Source of the DNA: Tretioscincus oriximinensis
Lineage: Eukaryota; Chordata; Lepidosauria; Squamata; Gymnophthalmidae
NCBI GenBank assembly: GCA_022410635.1
Contig: JAJVDF010000138.1
Coordinates: 1,357,379 to 1,421,378 of the forward strand
Length of the DNA stretch: 64,000 nt
Direction: 5' to 3'
Of this stretch, positions 33,386 to 44,776 are shown one piece after another. Positions within the stretch are counted from its first letter, which is position 1. Each line of letters opens with the position of its first letter. Under the pieces are notes generated by a model that made no database searches, was not told the origin of the DNA, and saw only the letters and a list, made by a program, of their open reading frames with translations. A program made the position numbers and the translations under genes.

Positions 33386-34982
33386 CATGTCAATGTTTAG
33401 AGCAATTATTAGCAGTGTCAGATCTGGCAGAATCTTTGGCAAATGTCTCCTTTTACGTGCTTTGGCCTCACAAGAGTCGTGTCATGAGTCCTAAAGGCCA
33501 AACAGTTGAAAGCTGGGTCACTCCTTCACTGCCTTTCCCAATTTTTCAAAGCAGTTTGGATCCGCAAAGCCCACAGCTTGCCTCCCCTTTCCCAGCCAAG
33601 ATTCCAGGTAGTTTGGGCTGACGCAGGAGACACATGCTCCCTTAACTAACCTCACTGATCCTAAGCAGGCTGACAAGTGTATCATTAAAATTTATAAAAC
33701 AGGCATGTAGCCTGATGTCTCTCCGTACAGAATCTTCTTTGGGGACATATTAGGAAACTGACATGGAGTAGCTGGTGAAACGAAGCGGAATGTAACTTTG
33801 GATTGAGTTGGCAGGCAACATATGAGAGAGCTTTGCAGTTTCCAACTTACAGAGCGAGACAGCGGCAATGAATCCCTGGTTCTTCAGAACATAACTGCAA
33901 TGCCCGTTATCACGCTGAGCAGCAAGACTTGAGGCTACAGCTAGACATCACACTGGAGCCACCATTTTTGATATTCACAATAATGCATGGATAGTCCTAA
34001 AATACACAACCAATCCCAAAAACATCAGGGAGAAAATAAACCACAGGTACAAAACCCTGAGAGGCCACAACAAAAGGCTAACCAAAACAGAATTAGAAAA
34101 TATATATAAATGTAAACGTACAAAAAATTTAATCGAATCTCCCTTGGATTTTTCCACCAGGAATGCTTCGTTTTACTTCCAGTGTTTGAACTCCACTATT
34201 TTACCTGTTCGTTTGGGACCATTTTAAAGACTTGGTCTGCTCCTTTAGCTTTATGACCATTGATTGTTTGATTAAATATTTTGTACATTTACATTTATAT
34301 GTGTATTCAATTTCTGTTTTGGTAAGCCTTTTATTGAGGCCTCTTGGGGTTTTATTCCAAAAATAAAGCATTCGCCAGGGTGTTCTATTTCAGAATATCA
34401 ACATGCAGCTAAATAAGCAGTGCCTGAATGCATTCTGTAGTTTTATGCTGCACCCAGATGTTAGTTATATACTTCACCATAACTGGATATTGTGGAATGA
34501 AGCAGTCCCAGACAGTGGAGCAGAATATCCCATAAACTGGAATAAGTAAATGTCTGGATGGAGTCTCAGGGTACACATGGTTTGATGGCACTCAAAGTGG
34601 TCATCACGTAATAAATGCATTATGTGAAGATTGTTTCCCTGTTCATGTGACAGTGACTTGTCATTGTCGCCTCTCACTGCACATCTGGGTATTTCACCCA
34701 GCTGAAATCCTTGGTTGCATGCAATTAATTAACATTCATATGAACACAGTGATGCTTTTCAGCCACCGCACGTGTGTGCCAGCTAAGATGGTAGAGTGCA
34801 GTATGTTGCGCTACATCAGGAAAGGGCACTACGAAAGCTGCTTTTCTCACCGTTCTTATATAGCAAAATATACTTTTGCTCCATGCTTTCCTTACGCCAG
34901 TATAAACCGTGTGGCAATCAAGTCATAATAGCGTAAGAAAAGTATGAAGAAGCAACCTATAAATTTTAATGATACACTTGTC

Positions 34983-35159
34983 AGTCTGGTCTAGTGATGT
35001 ATCGGACAATGACCTGGAAGTGTCCAAGTTCTATTCTACATTCCACTAAGAAGCCAGTTCTTTGGAGCTCTCTTAACCCCACCTATTTCACAGGGTGTCT
35101 GTTGAGAAGAAAGCAACAAAAGCTATGCACACTATCCTTTGGTGAAACGAGTGATATAA

Positions 35160-35192
<33 letters not shown>
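34983..35192 (+). mobile_element. SINE-A with (ATT)n tail
   Basis: Decayed head (cagtctggtctagtgatgt), then ctcttaaccccacctatttc, gcaacaaaagctatgcacac, a short tail cctttggtgaaacgagtg and (ATT)n at 35158-35192. Confidence 0.8.
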
Positions 35193-35194
<2 letters not shown>

Positions 35195-36074
35195 AAAAGC
35201 ACCTTACAACATGATTGATGGTGTTTTAAACTCATTAATGTATTTATTTAAAGATACTGCCACTATGATCTGTGAGGTTTTGCTGGGACACAGCCTGCCC
35301 AACTATTTCAAGCCCCATCACCAAACACAAGAAAATAAGTTTCTTTTCATGTCTCTCACAATAAAAGGATGTGGAGCCGGTATACGGAAATATTTCAAAC
35401 ACACGGGGTAGCGATACACATACTGACAATTCCTTTGTCAAATGTTAAGCTCTTGGCGAAAGGCACGCCACATTAAAATGCGCTCTGGAGTGGAGGTAAG
35501 CAGCCGCTCAGATTTGATTGTCAGATCTGACTAAGCGGATGCTCTCCTGCCTGATGCACAGACAAATACACACACAGCTGGGTGGTAGAACACAAGGCTC
35601 TCCTCATATACATGGAGCTGTCACACACGTGTCAAATACATCAAGCTACTCGCAAATTCTTCCAAAACAAAATGAAGAAGCTGAGAGAGCAGGAGGGATA
35701 AAAAGGGGATAGGAAGAAAATGTTGGAGGGGATGGGGTAGGAGGGGGAAAATCTGCTTATGCTGCCTGTCTGGCCTTCTGCTTCTATGTGATGTGTTTAC
35801 AGCAGTTTCAACAGGTACATTAAAGACTTTGCAGTTGTGGTAACGTTGCCCAACAGAGAGGTGAAGAAGTTGGCCTGGTGCAGATGTTGAGGGCAAAATG
35901 TAACAGCTGCAGGGCAGGTTTCAAGGTTGCCTTCTCAGACAGTGCGAGGAATGCAAAATCTTGTTTGGATCCTACAACTGCCCTTTCAGAATGAAATCAC
36001 AGGGCAAGTCTTGGTCCTTTCTTCTGATGGTGAAAATGTCCAGAAGCTCACAGAGTCCCTGCTTCTGCAGTAGC

Positions 36075-36365
36075 AGGCANGGATAGCTCAGTCGCTTAGG
36101 AATCCGTCTCTCACCTGGGAGATGGGGTTTCAAAGCCCTGTGTGCGACGTGGAGAGGGCTGAGCACCTTCCACTAGCCTGTAGCTCTAGCCAACACAGCT
36201 ATTTGAAAGCAAGAATTGCAAGAAATTGCAACTGACTGCAAGTAGATACATGGGAACCACCAGAGTCTGGTGGGGAAGATAGAATGTCAGCCTTCGGGCA
36301 AAATACCCTTGTAAGCCGCTTTGAGTCCCTTTGAAAGGTGAGAAAAAGCGGGGTATAAGAACCCT
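36075..36365 (+). mobile_element. SINE-B, full length
   Basis: Best SINE-B head: ggatagctcagtcgcttag (A box) and gatggggtttcaaagccctg (B box). Body cactagcctgtagctctagc, gcaagaaattgcaactgac; tail taagccgctttgagtccc and gcggggtataagaaccc. Confidence 0.93.
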
Positions 36366-36527
36366 GTTGTTCTTGTTGTTCTTCTTCTTNTTGTTGTTGT
36401 TGTTGTTNTTCTTCTTCTTCTTCTTCTTNTTCTTCTTNTTGTTGTTCTTCTTGTTGTTGTTGTTCTTCTTGTTGTTGTTCTTCTTCTTCTTCTTGTTCTT
36501 CTTGTTGTTCTTCTTGTTCTTCTTCTA
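36366..36527. repeat. TTC/TTG triplet tract
   Basis: About 160 bp of ttcttc and ttgttg triplets with five n bases, grown from the SINE-B tail. Confidence 0.95.
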
Positions 36528-36604
36528 GTGCCGTAGCTATTTTTACCACAATTTCACCACCCCAACCCCTTGCTCATGCATGGTAAATATCTTCTTTAAA
36601 TAGT

Positions 36605-36740
36605 AAATAATAATAATGTCTTTTTGTTTTAATCGAGATTTGTATTTATTATGGCCAAATGTTTTTATCTTTTGTAAATTTAATATGATCAAATGATTAA
36701 TCAATAAACTATTTGTATTCATATTCATATTCTTCTTTAA
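36605..36740 (+). repeat. Unidentified retroposon 3' end, copy 2
   Basis: tttttatcttttgtaaattt, atatgatcaaatgattaatc, aataaactatttgtattc, then attcat repeats. Homologous to 5235-5312. A polyadenylation signal aataaa lies 15 bp before the terminal repeat, as in a LINE 3' end. Confidence 0.45.
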
Positions 36741-36936
36741 ATAAAAAACTGGAACAAGAGCAATATTCTGGATTTCACCCTTATAACTCAGGAGTATTCC
36801 CCCTTCTATACAGCAGCAAAATATAAGACTATTTAGTAATGTTCCAAAATAAAGCTTGTTTGTTCAGACAGAAATGGGATAAGCAGAAATAATCGCTTCC
36901 AGAGCAGTTCAAGCCAAGTGATGTCCACATCCAGGT

Positions 36937-37060
36937 GTTTTTATTTATTCATTTAATTGCATTTCTATACCAAAGGTCTCAGGGCGGTTTACAATAAAAA
37001 AATCAACATATAAGAACAAAATTAACATATTAAAACAACAGTATCTGACGGTAGCGAACA
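36937..37060 (-). mobile_element. LINE 3' tail (L2-like)
   Basis: gtttttatttattcatttaa then tctataccaaaggtctcagg and gcggtttacaataaaa: antisense 3' end of an L2/CR1-superfamily LINE. Confidence 0.6.
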
Positions 37061-38359
37061 ACTACTGCCTAGTTCAACTACCATTTTAAGTCCAATTTGA
37101 TCCTGCACATGCACAGAGACTATTTCTAAAATAAAAACAAATGTCCAGACCAGGTAAGCCCTTTATGTTTTCCAATCATGCCTTGTTTGGGAGTTGAGTA
37201 TTCCACAATTATGTCATTGCAGGATTCCACTGCTTTATTCTGGGTATTTTTTTTGTGATTGGCATGGACAATGTTAGATATTTCACAGAGTTCTTGTGAG
37301 ATTAAAATGCAGAATAAGAAGCATAGGTGTAAAAATAGGCTGCTTTTAGAAAAAGCTGCAAAGAGGAGAAAAATCTAGTATTGGGGGAAGGGAAATACCT
37401 CTTGGGAATGAAATGCTGCAGATATTCAAAAGCTTTCTTCATTTTTCCTCCCAATTGTCAAGACTACTCCAAACAGATGTGAAATGCACCAAGGTCTGTT
37501 TGCCAGCATTTGAAATGGATGAACTTTTTCTTCACCTGTGTAAACACAGCAGCCATAGAAAGGCTTGAAGACAGCCGCAAGATGTGGAGTGATGTCTTGG
37601 CCAATCTCGGGCTCTGCACACATTTTAAGTGACAAATAACACAAATAAATGTTTTCCTTCGCAAACAATCCTTCCTCGGCCAAGAGGAAGCGGCGTTCCT
37701 TGAAAAGCATATATGAAACCAGAGATCATCATTCTAAATAATTGCAAAACACTGTACCATATGCTCAGAGAATNGGTTCATTCAGATGAGCAGTTTTAAC
37801 AACAGGAGACGCTTAACAACTAGAGCTGAGCAAAACAGGGTTTTAAATGGCCAAACTCAGCCCTGTAAAAGGACAGGCAGTTTTTAAGTCTCCAGTAAAA
37901 GTGTCTTTGTCTGCGTCCAATTGGTGAAATGAAAAATGCCAGCAAGCAGGACAAAAATCCATATATTATCTGGTACTTTTCTCACAATGCCATGGTGGGT
38001 TCTTCTGTGCATTTAAATTGCATGAAATATCAGGAAGGAAGGAAGTGCCCCTATTTGTGCAGTAGAAACATGGTTGACATAGCAGCTGTACTGGAAGCAC
38101 TGATTGGGAGAGCAGAGTAGCAATCATATTAGGAGCACTGGCTGATTTATGAGATCTACAAGTGGATTAGGAACACTGACTGGGACAAACAAATCAGAAA
38201 GAGTACTAAGAGGGTCGGCTGGAAAGTGTACCAGGAACACTAGTGTTTTTGGAGCATTGGCTGATGTAGTGGACAGCAAGTGTACTAAGAGGATCAGCTG
38301 GTATAATGAAGCAGTAAGATGATTAATCTTGCTTCTGTATGGTTGTGCAGTCCAAAACA

Positions 38360-38997
38360 GAGGTGGGGAACCCAAGGCCTGGGGCTGGATCCAGACCCCA
38401 GAACCATTTAGTCTCCCCACCCCACCCCCATGAAAGCATTAGCTTTCCCTGGCTGGATAATGGTTTCTCTCTTTATTAAAAACCTGAAATGAAATAGAAA
38501 AAGAGAAGGGAGCAAAGGAGGATAAAGGATAGAGGGGGCAAGATTGGAAAGCATGTGAATTTATTTATTTAATTATTTATTTATTTATTTATTTATTTGT
38601 ACTTGTATCCCACCCTATACCCGAAGGTCTCAGGGCGGCCTACCATAGGGTGGCGCTCATAGCTTTTGTTGCTTTCTCCACAACAGACACCCTGTGGAGT
38701 AGGTGGGGCTGAGAGAGTTCTAGGAACTGTGACTGGCACCAAGGTCACCCAGCTGGCTTCATGGAGGAGTGGGGAATCGAACCGGGAAGCTACCAGATAA
38801 GAGTCCCACACTCTAACCACTACACCAAACTGGCTCCCAGTTTGTGGGCCTGGGTGGAGAAGGGTCATGGGAGAGGGAAGGATGCCCTGGGAAGGTGAGG
38901 GTATGGCCTGGGGTGGGGAGGAGGTGTGGCCCTGAACTGATGTTACAAATATCCAAATTGCTCCTGACAGAAAAAAGGTTCCACAGCCCCGGTCTTA
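38360..38997. mobile_element. hAT-type element, copy 2, split by a SINE-A
   Basis: Left end cagaggtggggaacccaag; right end complement ccggggctgtggaacctttt. Interrupted at 38563-38836 by an antisense SINE-A. Excluding it, the element is about 360 bp and pairs with 25855-26190. The CAGGGGTGGGGAACC type start is typical of hAT. Target duplication not seen. Confidence 0.6.
38563..38836 (-). mobile_element. SINE-A, full length, L2-type tail
   Basis: (attt)n, gtacttgtatcccacccta, acccgaaggtctcagggcgg, caacagacaccctgtggag, aatcgaaccgggaagctacc (B box), ccactacaccaaactggctc (A box). Near-consensus, so relatively young. Confidence 0.93.
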
Positions 38998-39952
38998 GTG
39001 ATACTCAACAACAGGGGGAAACCTAAGGGGCAGGACAGCATCAGGGTATAGAAAGAAAACTTGTAGCGCAATTGTTTAGAGGTAGAATGGCCAGTGTCAT
39101 AATGGCAAGTGGGGCCTTGCTTTTTGTAGACTGCACTGCGGTTAGGCCTGCCCGGGTCACACAGGTGCATGTATGAGAATTCTCATATGGGCAGAGGCTT
39201 TGGTATGAGGCACATAGGACTTGTAAGGTCAGCAGTTAATCACATGTGCATTGACGTCCCTGCTTCCTGTCTCCATCCTGATGCACTGCTGTCCAAGTGA
39301 TAGACATATGAGTGCCCGCTCTTGGTCTCCTGGCAACCAATGCTTTTAGCCCCAATCCACCACTGTACTTGCTGATCTGGTAAACCAACCAGTGCAGAAT
39401 CCTTCCAAGTCCAGTCTGCTTGTGATAGACAAATGTTTCGCTTTTGTAAAAGTTCTCCCTAAGGAAGCCTGTAAAATTACCACGTGAATCATTTATCAAG
39501 GATGCCAAAGTGTGTCTTCTTTTGCAGCAGTCAACTTCACACTTAAGCTGTTATTTTAGGAGAATATGTTTATTTTGTGACAGCCCAACGAAACCACTTC
39601 TCCAAAAGGGGAACAAGATACTTGTCTCATTGCTGGCCTTTGGCCCAATAAGCTTTGACATGGTGCTTCTATGGGAAATTGAATTCACTCTACACATTNC
39701 TTTAAACAAGCCAGCTAAATCAACAGATTTCTGAACCAACTAATGTGTGTTTATAGATTTTTAGTTTACAAAATAAAATGGCAATAAGAAGCCACTTCTC
39801 ATGCGACATGACTGAGTATTTGATATCTGCGTATTCTCTCTCCATTTTTGTCATGCTATCAGTCCTTTTAAAGATTAATGCACTTTTGTTGGTTAGTCCT
39901 TAACTAAAGCATTAAAATCAATATGCTACTAGACAGTCATCGCTGACAAGTT

Positions 39953-40215
39953 ATTATTATTATCTATTATTTATTTGTACTTGTATCCCGCCCTATATCC
40001 GCAGGTCTCAGGGCGGCCAACCGTAGGGTGGTGCACATAGCTTTTGTTGCTTTCTCCACATCAGACACCCTGTGGAGTAGGTGGGGCTGAGAGAGTTCTA
40101 GGAACTGTAACTGGCCCAAGGTCACCCAGCTGGCTTTCATGGAGGAGTGGGGAATCGAACCGGGAGGCTACCAGGTAAGAATGCCACACTCTAACCACTA
40201 CACCAAACTGGCTCT
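39953..40215 (-). mobile_element. SINE-A, full length, L2-type tail
   Basis: Near-consensus antisense copy almost identical to 38563-38836: tgtacttgtatcccgcccta, gcaggtctcagggcggccaa, ccctgtggagtaggtggggc, ggaatcgaaccgggaggcta, accactacaccaaactggct. Confidence 0.93.
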
Positions 40216-40277
40216 CAAGTTTTTAAGATTGTTTTTAATGAATTGGATAAGTGTACTATTTAACATTTTTGTAATTT

Positions 40278-40600
40278 GACATAAGAGCATAAGAGAAGCC
40301 CTTTGGAATGGGGCCAAAGCCCATCTAGTCCAGCATTCTGTCTCACACAGCGGCCCACCAATTGCATTAGGGCAGTCTCAGGCAGAAGAAGGGAAAACTT
40401 GTTCTTGACTTCCTGCAAATGGCATTTCAGGAATACTGCCTGTTTCTCCATTGTAATAACCATTGATTCANCTCTTCCTATCTTGAATCCATCCAGTCTC
40501 CCAGCTACCACCACCTCCTCTGGAAGTGAATTTCATAGACTAGGTGAAAAAATACTTTCCCTCATCTGTCCTAACTGTTCTGCCCATCAACTTCAAGTGT
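40278..40600 (-). mobile_element. CR1 LINE 3' region
   Basis: Antisense with tail gacataagagcataagaga, then cagcattctgtctcacacag, ctgcaaatggcatttcagg, accaccacctcctctggaag, ending in ORF2 near tctgcccatcaacttcaag. Confidence 0.88.
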
Positions 40601-41099
40601 TGTTGGGGTTTTTTNNAAAAAAAAAACCTTAAATCATCATTATCAACATTATCCCACTGCCCATTATCATTGACGACCAAAATTAAAAAGTTTCTATCCA
40701 TGAGACAATTTCTGTATGTCCCCAAATAAGGGACATGTACAAACCAGTTCATTGTGTGCCTTCGATTCCAAAGCAGTTTGAAAATAAAGGCCAAAAACAT
40801 AGTGAACACTAACTATTCAGCTGAATTGCTTGTGTATGCCAGTAAGAGACTGGAAATTCAAAAGAACTTCTGGGTATTTGAACACCTGCATGATCAGTTC
40901 AATGCAAACATTTGTGAGCGTGAACTGATTTCTTTTTTAACACAAACCAAATTTTGCATATCACTTTTTTCCAAATGCTTGCACTTTTCAAGAATTCAAG
41001 ACTTCCATGGAGTCCGTTCTGATCCTAAATCCCTGACTATTCTTCCCTCGTGCAATTCAAACACACAGGCATGTTGCTACCAACGTCCAGCCTCTGTGG

Positions 41100-41480
41100 T
41101 TGATTAAAAGGTTAAACGTCTCGAGAAACTGATGAATCTTAAGCAAATGTTTTCGGAAGGAGACTGCGCACTCCGACGTTATTTATCTTCACACCAGAGA
41201 GTTCCCCAAAGTTAACAAGCTTGCATTCTGACTTGATGGTTTCTTGGCATAACGATGGATTACCGTAATGAATTTCATGTGTAATTTTGTCAGTTTATGT
41301 TTGATGTTATTGCCGTCTGTGTACTTTATGTCCTCCTAGTTTACTCTCTCTGTTCAGTAACTATTGAAAATGTACTTGCATCGGCTTGTCTGATGGAGAG
41401 TCAATCACGCTAATAGCAGAGTAACTATTCTGCATATTGAGAAGCATCCAAGCCTGCAGACTAAAAACTTCACCATTTCT
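41100..41480. other. Candidate conserved noncoding stretch (intron 1)
   Basis: Complex sequence without repeats and with scattered CpGs (aaacgtctcgagaaactg, gcgcactccgacgttatt, ggcataacgatggattaccg). TTATTTATC and TAATGAATTTCAT-like motifs are present. Looks like unique conserved intronic DNA, but only alignment could show it. Confidence 0.35.
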
Positions 41481-41824
41481 TGTTACACCAGTCTGTAAAT
41501 TCCAGACTGGCTGCCAATTCGCCTTCAATGTGAACTTCTTAAAAACAAATCCTAATAATTAAGTTTTAAAATACAATTAAGTTTTAAAACACTTTTCCAG
41601 CCTGCAGTCATGGAAGTTCTAATGCTCATTGTTCATCAAGCAAGGGCAAAAAACCTGAGCTTTTGTTGATGTTCTATGGTTTTCAGGAATCCCAGACAGC
41701 ATGGCCAACGGCAAGGGCTGATGGGAGAGATAATTCAGCAACATTTAAGGGACCACAAACCAACAACCCAAATCTTAGGCATGTGAATAGAGAAACTGCT
41801 TTGGGCAATATTTAGAAAGTAGCA

Positions 41825-42030
41825 ATAATTATTATTTATTTATTATTGTTATTTATTTACATTTTTATACCACCCTATATTATACCTAATAACCAGCTTT
41901 CAAGACTAATTTGTTTTGCACTTGCTACATNAGGTTGTTATATAAACTAACAGATTTTGGGTTTTAGAGCCGATTTAACAGATTTATTATTTATTTATTT
42001 ACGTTTTTATACCGCCCTATACCTGAAGGT
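41825..42030 (-). mobile_element. Two L2 3' tail fragments around a short repeat
   Basis: 41825-41885 and 41983-42030 are antisense L2 ends (tttatttacatttttatacc; tacgtttttataccgcccta). Between them 41890-41980 is related to 55755-55835: both contain ggttgt.atataaac.aacagatt. Confidence 0.55.
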
Positions 42031-42034
42031 AGTT

Positions 42035-42440
42035 GGTTTTTCAGAAAAAAAAATTTTTGAACTGCTTGATGTGTCGATAATTTTGATGAGAAAACTGCAA
42101 GTGTGACAGGCAGAAGGATGTGAAGTTGATGGCAAACTGTCAAATAGTATAAAGTAGGAAGGGCTACTATACCAGCAAACGAAGGAGCTGCTGGGGGAAG
42201 GGTGCCTTGCTTGACAGGATTGGCAAATGGTAAAACTCGGTACATACTATAAAAGTGTGACGAAGGTGAATAAAAGGTGTAAACTTTATATAGTTGGATA
42301 TTGTGGAATATATTTGGCTATTCTGAATTTTAGATATAGAAATAGATCAACCTTGATCTGTTTTGAAATACACATGTTTTATTCCACAATATACAAATAT
42401 AGCAGAGTAAGTAAGCAATATCTAGATGCATTCAAAGACT
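42035..42440. repeat. Unnamed repeat family A, copy 1
   Basis: Shares with 58200-58450 a series of short blocks in the same order: agcaaac/ggcaaactgtcaa, aatagtat, gggaaagggtg/gggggaagggtg, aaggtgaata, and an AT-rich block with ggatattg.ggaat. The right part (ttattccacaatatac to tctagatgca) also recurs at 52790-52855. Class unknown; possibly a non-autonomous DNA transposon. Confidence 0.4.
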
Positions 42441-43454
42441 TTTGTGCCCTGGAAATGACCTATGGAGGCTTTCGCTTGCTCTTGACTCCAGCATCCTATT
42501 TCAATATTGCATATAACGAAAACCTTCACTTGATCTTGACTCCTTACCTGTGCCTCCAACCCAGAGTCACTACCTGGTCATCCATTTTGGAAGCCCTTGA
42601 TACACCGGTCCTCCATGATTTTTGCCTAAATCTTTTTTTAAACTATCTAGACTGGTTCTGCTCATTAGCTTCAACATTTCAAGGACAGTAAACTGTGTGA
42701 TACATCTCCATGGAAAATATTATAATTATGCAGCTTGGAAGAATTAAGGCTCGTTATTAGATTGTAGTATTTTCATTATCCCTCTCCTCTTTATCTTTCA
42801 TCCAAAACAGGCGAAAGGATTCACAGTATAACTTTGGGTTTTGTCATCAATCAACTGGAAAGTTTGTAATTTCTAACCAGCACACCAGCAAGCTTTGCAC
42901 ATGGATAAGAATGTTAATTCTTTAGAGAGGCTTTTTAAGAATTAGAAAGAGGAGAAAAATCTCTTTTAAACATCCCAGCTGCCTGGGGTGCATACTAGTA
43001 GCACTTCTGATGGTGAATCCCAACATGCTGAAGTTATTAAAACAGATCGAGTCAGGCGAAAAGATTAATGCTCAAAGAAAGTTGACTTTTAGCAACAAGA
43101 AAGGTGATGAGGCCTTACACAATGTAAGACTTTCAAACATTGCCTCCACTGACAGCCAAGAGTTCAGAAGGAAACACAATTGAAAACAGAGGACAGCATC
43201 AGATCTGACCAATATTGTTTGATTTTTTGCCTTCACTCATATAAGGGGGAAATCTAAAAACGTGCAAGGGAGGATGAAGTAAAACCAGGAAGATAAAACA
43301 AAGAACAAAATTATCTCTACCTGGCAATACCTTACCATCAAAAATCATTTACATATTATGTTTATCATAGGAGAGTTAACATTCCGAGGTATGACAGGAC
43401 TCCGAACGTTGGGGGCCTCCAGAGACCCAATGACATGGTTGAGAACCATGACAG

Positions 43455-43555
43455 AAAATAGAGGGAAGTAATAAATGGACAGTTCTTTGGGTGGAAAGAT
43501 GTGAGAAGTGGAGTACCCCAGTGTTCAGTTCTGGGACCACTACTGGGAGGGAAAA
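43455..43555 (+). mobile_element. CR1 reverse-transcriptase fragment
   Basis: Encodes a decayed NGQFFGWKDVRSGVPQCSVL and GPLL, the CR1 RT segment also present at 56810-56870. Confidence 0.65.
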
Positions 43556-44010
43556 GAAGGAAGGAAATGAAGAACAAAGGAAGGAAAGGAAAATGGAAAA
43601 ACAAAAGGAATGAAACAAAGAAGCAGCAAGTGAAATGGAGATGGGAGGGTGGAGCACACCACTGGTGGGAGGGGCTTTCTATGTTCTACAATAACATTTG
43701 GATGGAAGATCAGAAGTTCCTTTCCTTATATTGCCGAATTGGCAGTGCAGAAAAACCCACAAGTTGAAATGCTGATGTGCAAATTAGCATGCATGAGCAA
43801 TTGTTCCTGTTTAATTCAACAGATTTTGGTAAGGAGGGATCATGATTCCTAATTTAACATGGAAATTGAGTGAAGCTGGAATAGGAAAGGCATGGCTCCC
43901 ATTGCCTTTTCTCATGCTATTAAAAACAGCAATATTTATAACACCTCTTCATCTGTTGCTTTCCCCACAACAGACACGCTGTGCAGCAGTCAGGGCTGTG
44001 AGAGGTCTAG

Positions 44011-44418
44011 TAGACTGACTAGATTTTCTGAGGCTCAAAGTGGGGCAATTAATATTCATGCTAATTTGCATATTCATGAATATGCAAATAACCCACCAAC
44101 ATTGCATATCCTTCCAAAATCCCTATCTGAGAAATCCGTGAAGCATTGGGGAATGCGTGAGAAATCCATAAAGTGTGTGAGAAATTGTCAAATTATGTGA
44201 GAAATTGTCAAAATGTGCGAGAAATTTGTTTTTTTAATTATTTTTCACTGATGGGAGGGTGTCTTCAGGAGGCGGCTCCAGTTGCCAGGAGCCCCTAGTG
44301 GTGGTGCAGTTTATTTTTCCTCAGCAAAAAACAGGGAAATCCCCCCCTCCAGGAGAGCAGGGTAGAGATCCCCAAACCAGGTTCCTCCTCCCCAAAAGAG
44401 AGTCATCTGGTCAGCCTG
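44011..44418. mobile_element. hAT-like MITE of the TAGGCTGACCAG family
   Basis: Left end tagactgactagattttct; right end complement caggctgaccagatgactct. It sits inside the SINE-A. Target duplication not recognisable. The interior has short direct repeats of gtgagaaattgtcaaa (about 44175-44225) and a 26-bp perfect palindrome at 44064-44089. Confidence 0.55.
44064..44089. promoter_or_regulatory. Perfect palindrome with two octamer motifs
   Basis: 26 bp reading the same on both strands. Each arm contains the POU-factor octamer ATGCAAAT / ATTTGCAT, separated by attcatgaat-type sequence. It lies inside a transposon relic, so a role in gene control is only a possibility. Confidence 0.35.
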
Positions 44419-44462
44419 GTTGTAAAGAACTGTGACTGGCCCGAGGTCACACAGCTGGCTTC

Positions 44463-44776
44463 TGTCAAGGTTATGAAAGGGTTAACCTTTTTTGCTTTCA
44501 CTTTTGCTTGCCGCCTTACTATGTCCTGTGCGCCAAGCCTACTTTTCGTCTATTGGATGTGATTCAAACATTAGCTACGCCCAGGAAGGAGCAACAAATG
44601 GGTTTATAAGCTGCAGTAAAACCAGTAGCTAGTTCTTTGATTGATTGATTGATTGATTAATTAGTGTCTTCATGCTGAGATAACTCTGGCTGCCTCTGCC
44701 TTCAATAAACTCACAGCTCACAGAAAACTTGGCCTTTTTATCTATCTCCTTCACTGACATACCTTAAAAGCTAACA
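44463..44776 (+). mobile_element. Solo LTR with 5-bp TSD
   Basis: 314 bp beginning tgtcaaggttatgaaaggg and ending taaaagctaaca (TG...CA). Perfect duplication GCTTC at 44458-44462 and 44777-44781. Sense TATA-like tttataagctgcag near 44611 and polyadenylation signal aataaa near 44705 give the orientation. No internal genes. It interrupts the SINE-A. Confidence 0.88.

Noticed and set aside
36078..36150. tRNA gene
   Set aside because: A and B boxes are present, but they head a SINE-B. No acceptor stem closes and the same head recurs many times.
36199..36549. Gln/Glu-rich frame on the minus strand
   Set aside because: Translation of the TTC/TTG tail of SINE-B.
42227..42691. 154-codon plus-strand frame
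   Set aside because: Its first half is unnamed repeat A. No domain and no conservation evidence.
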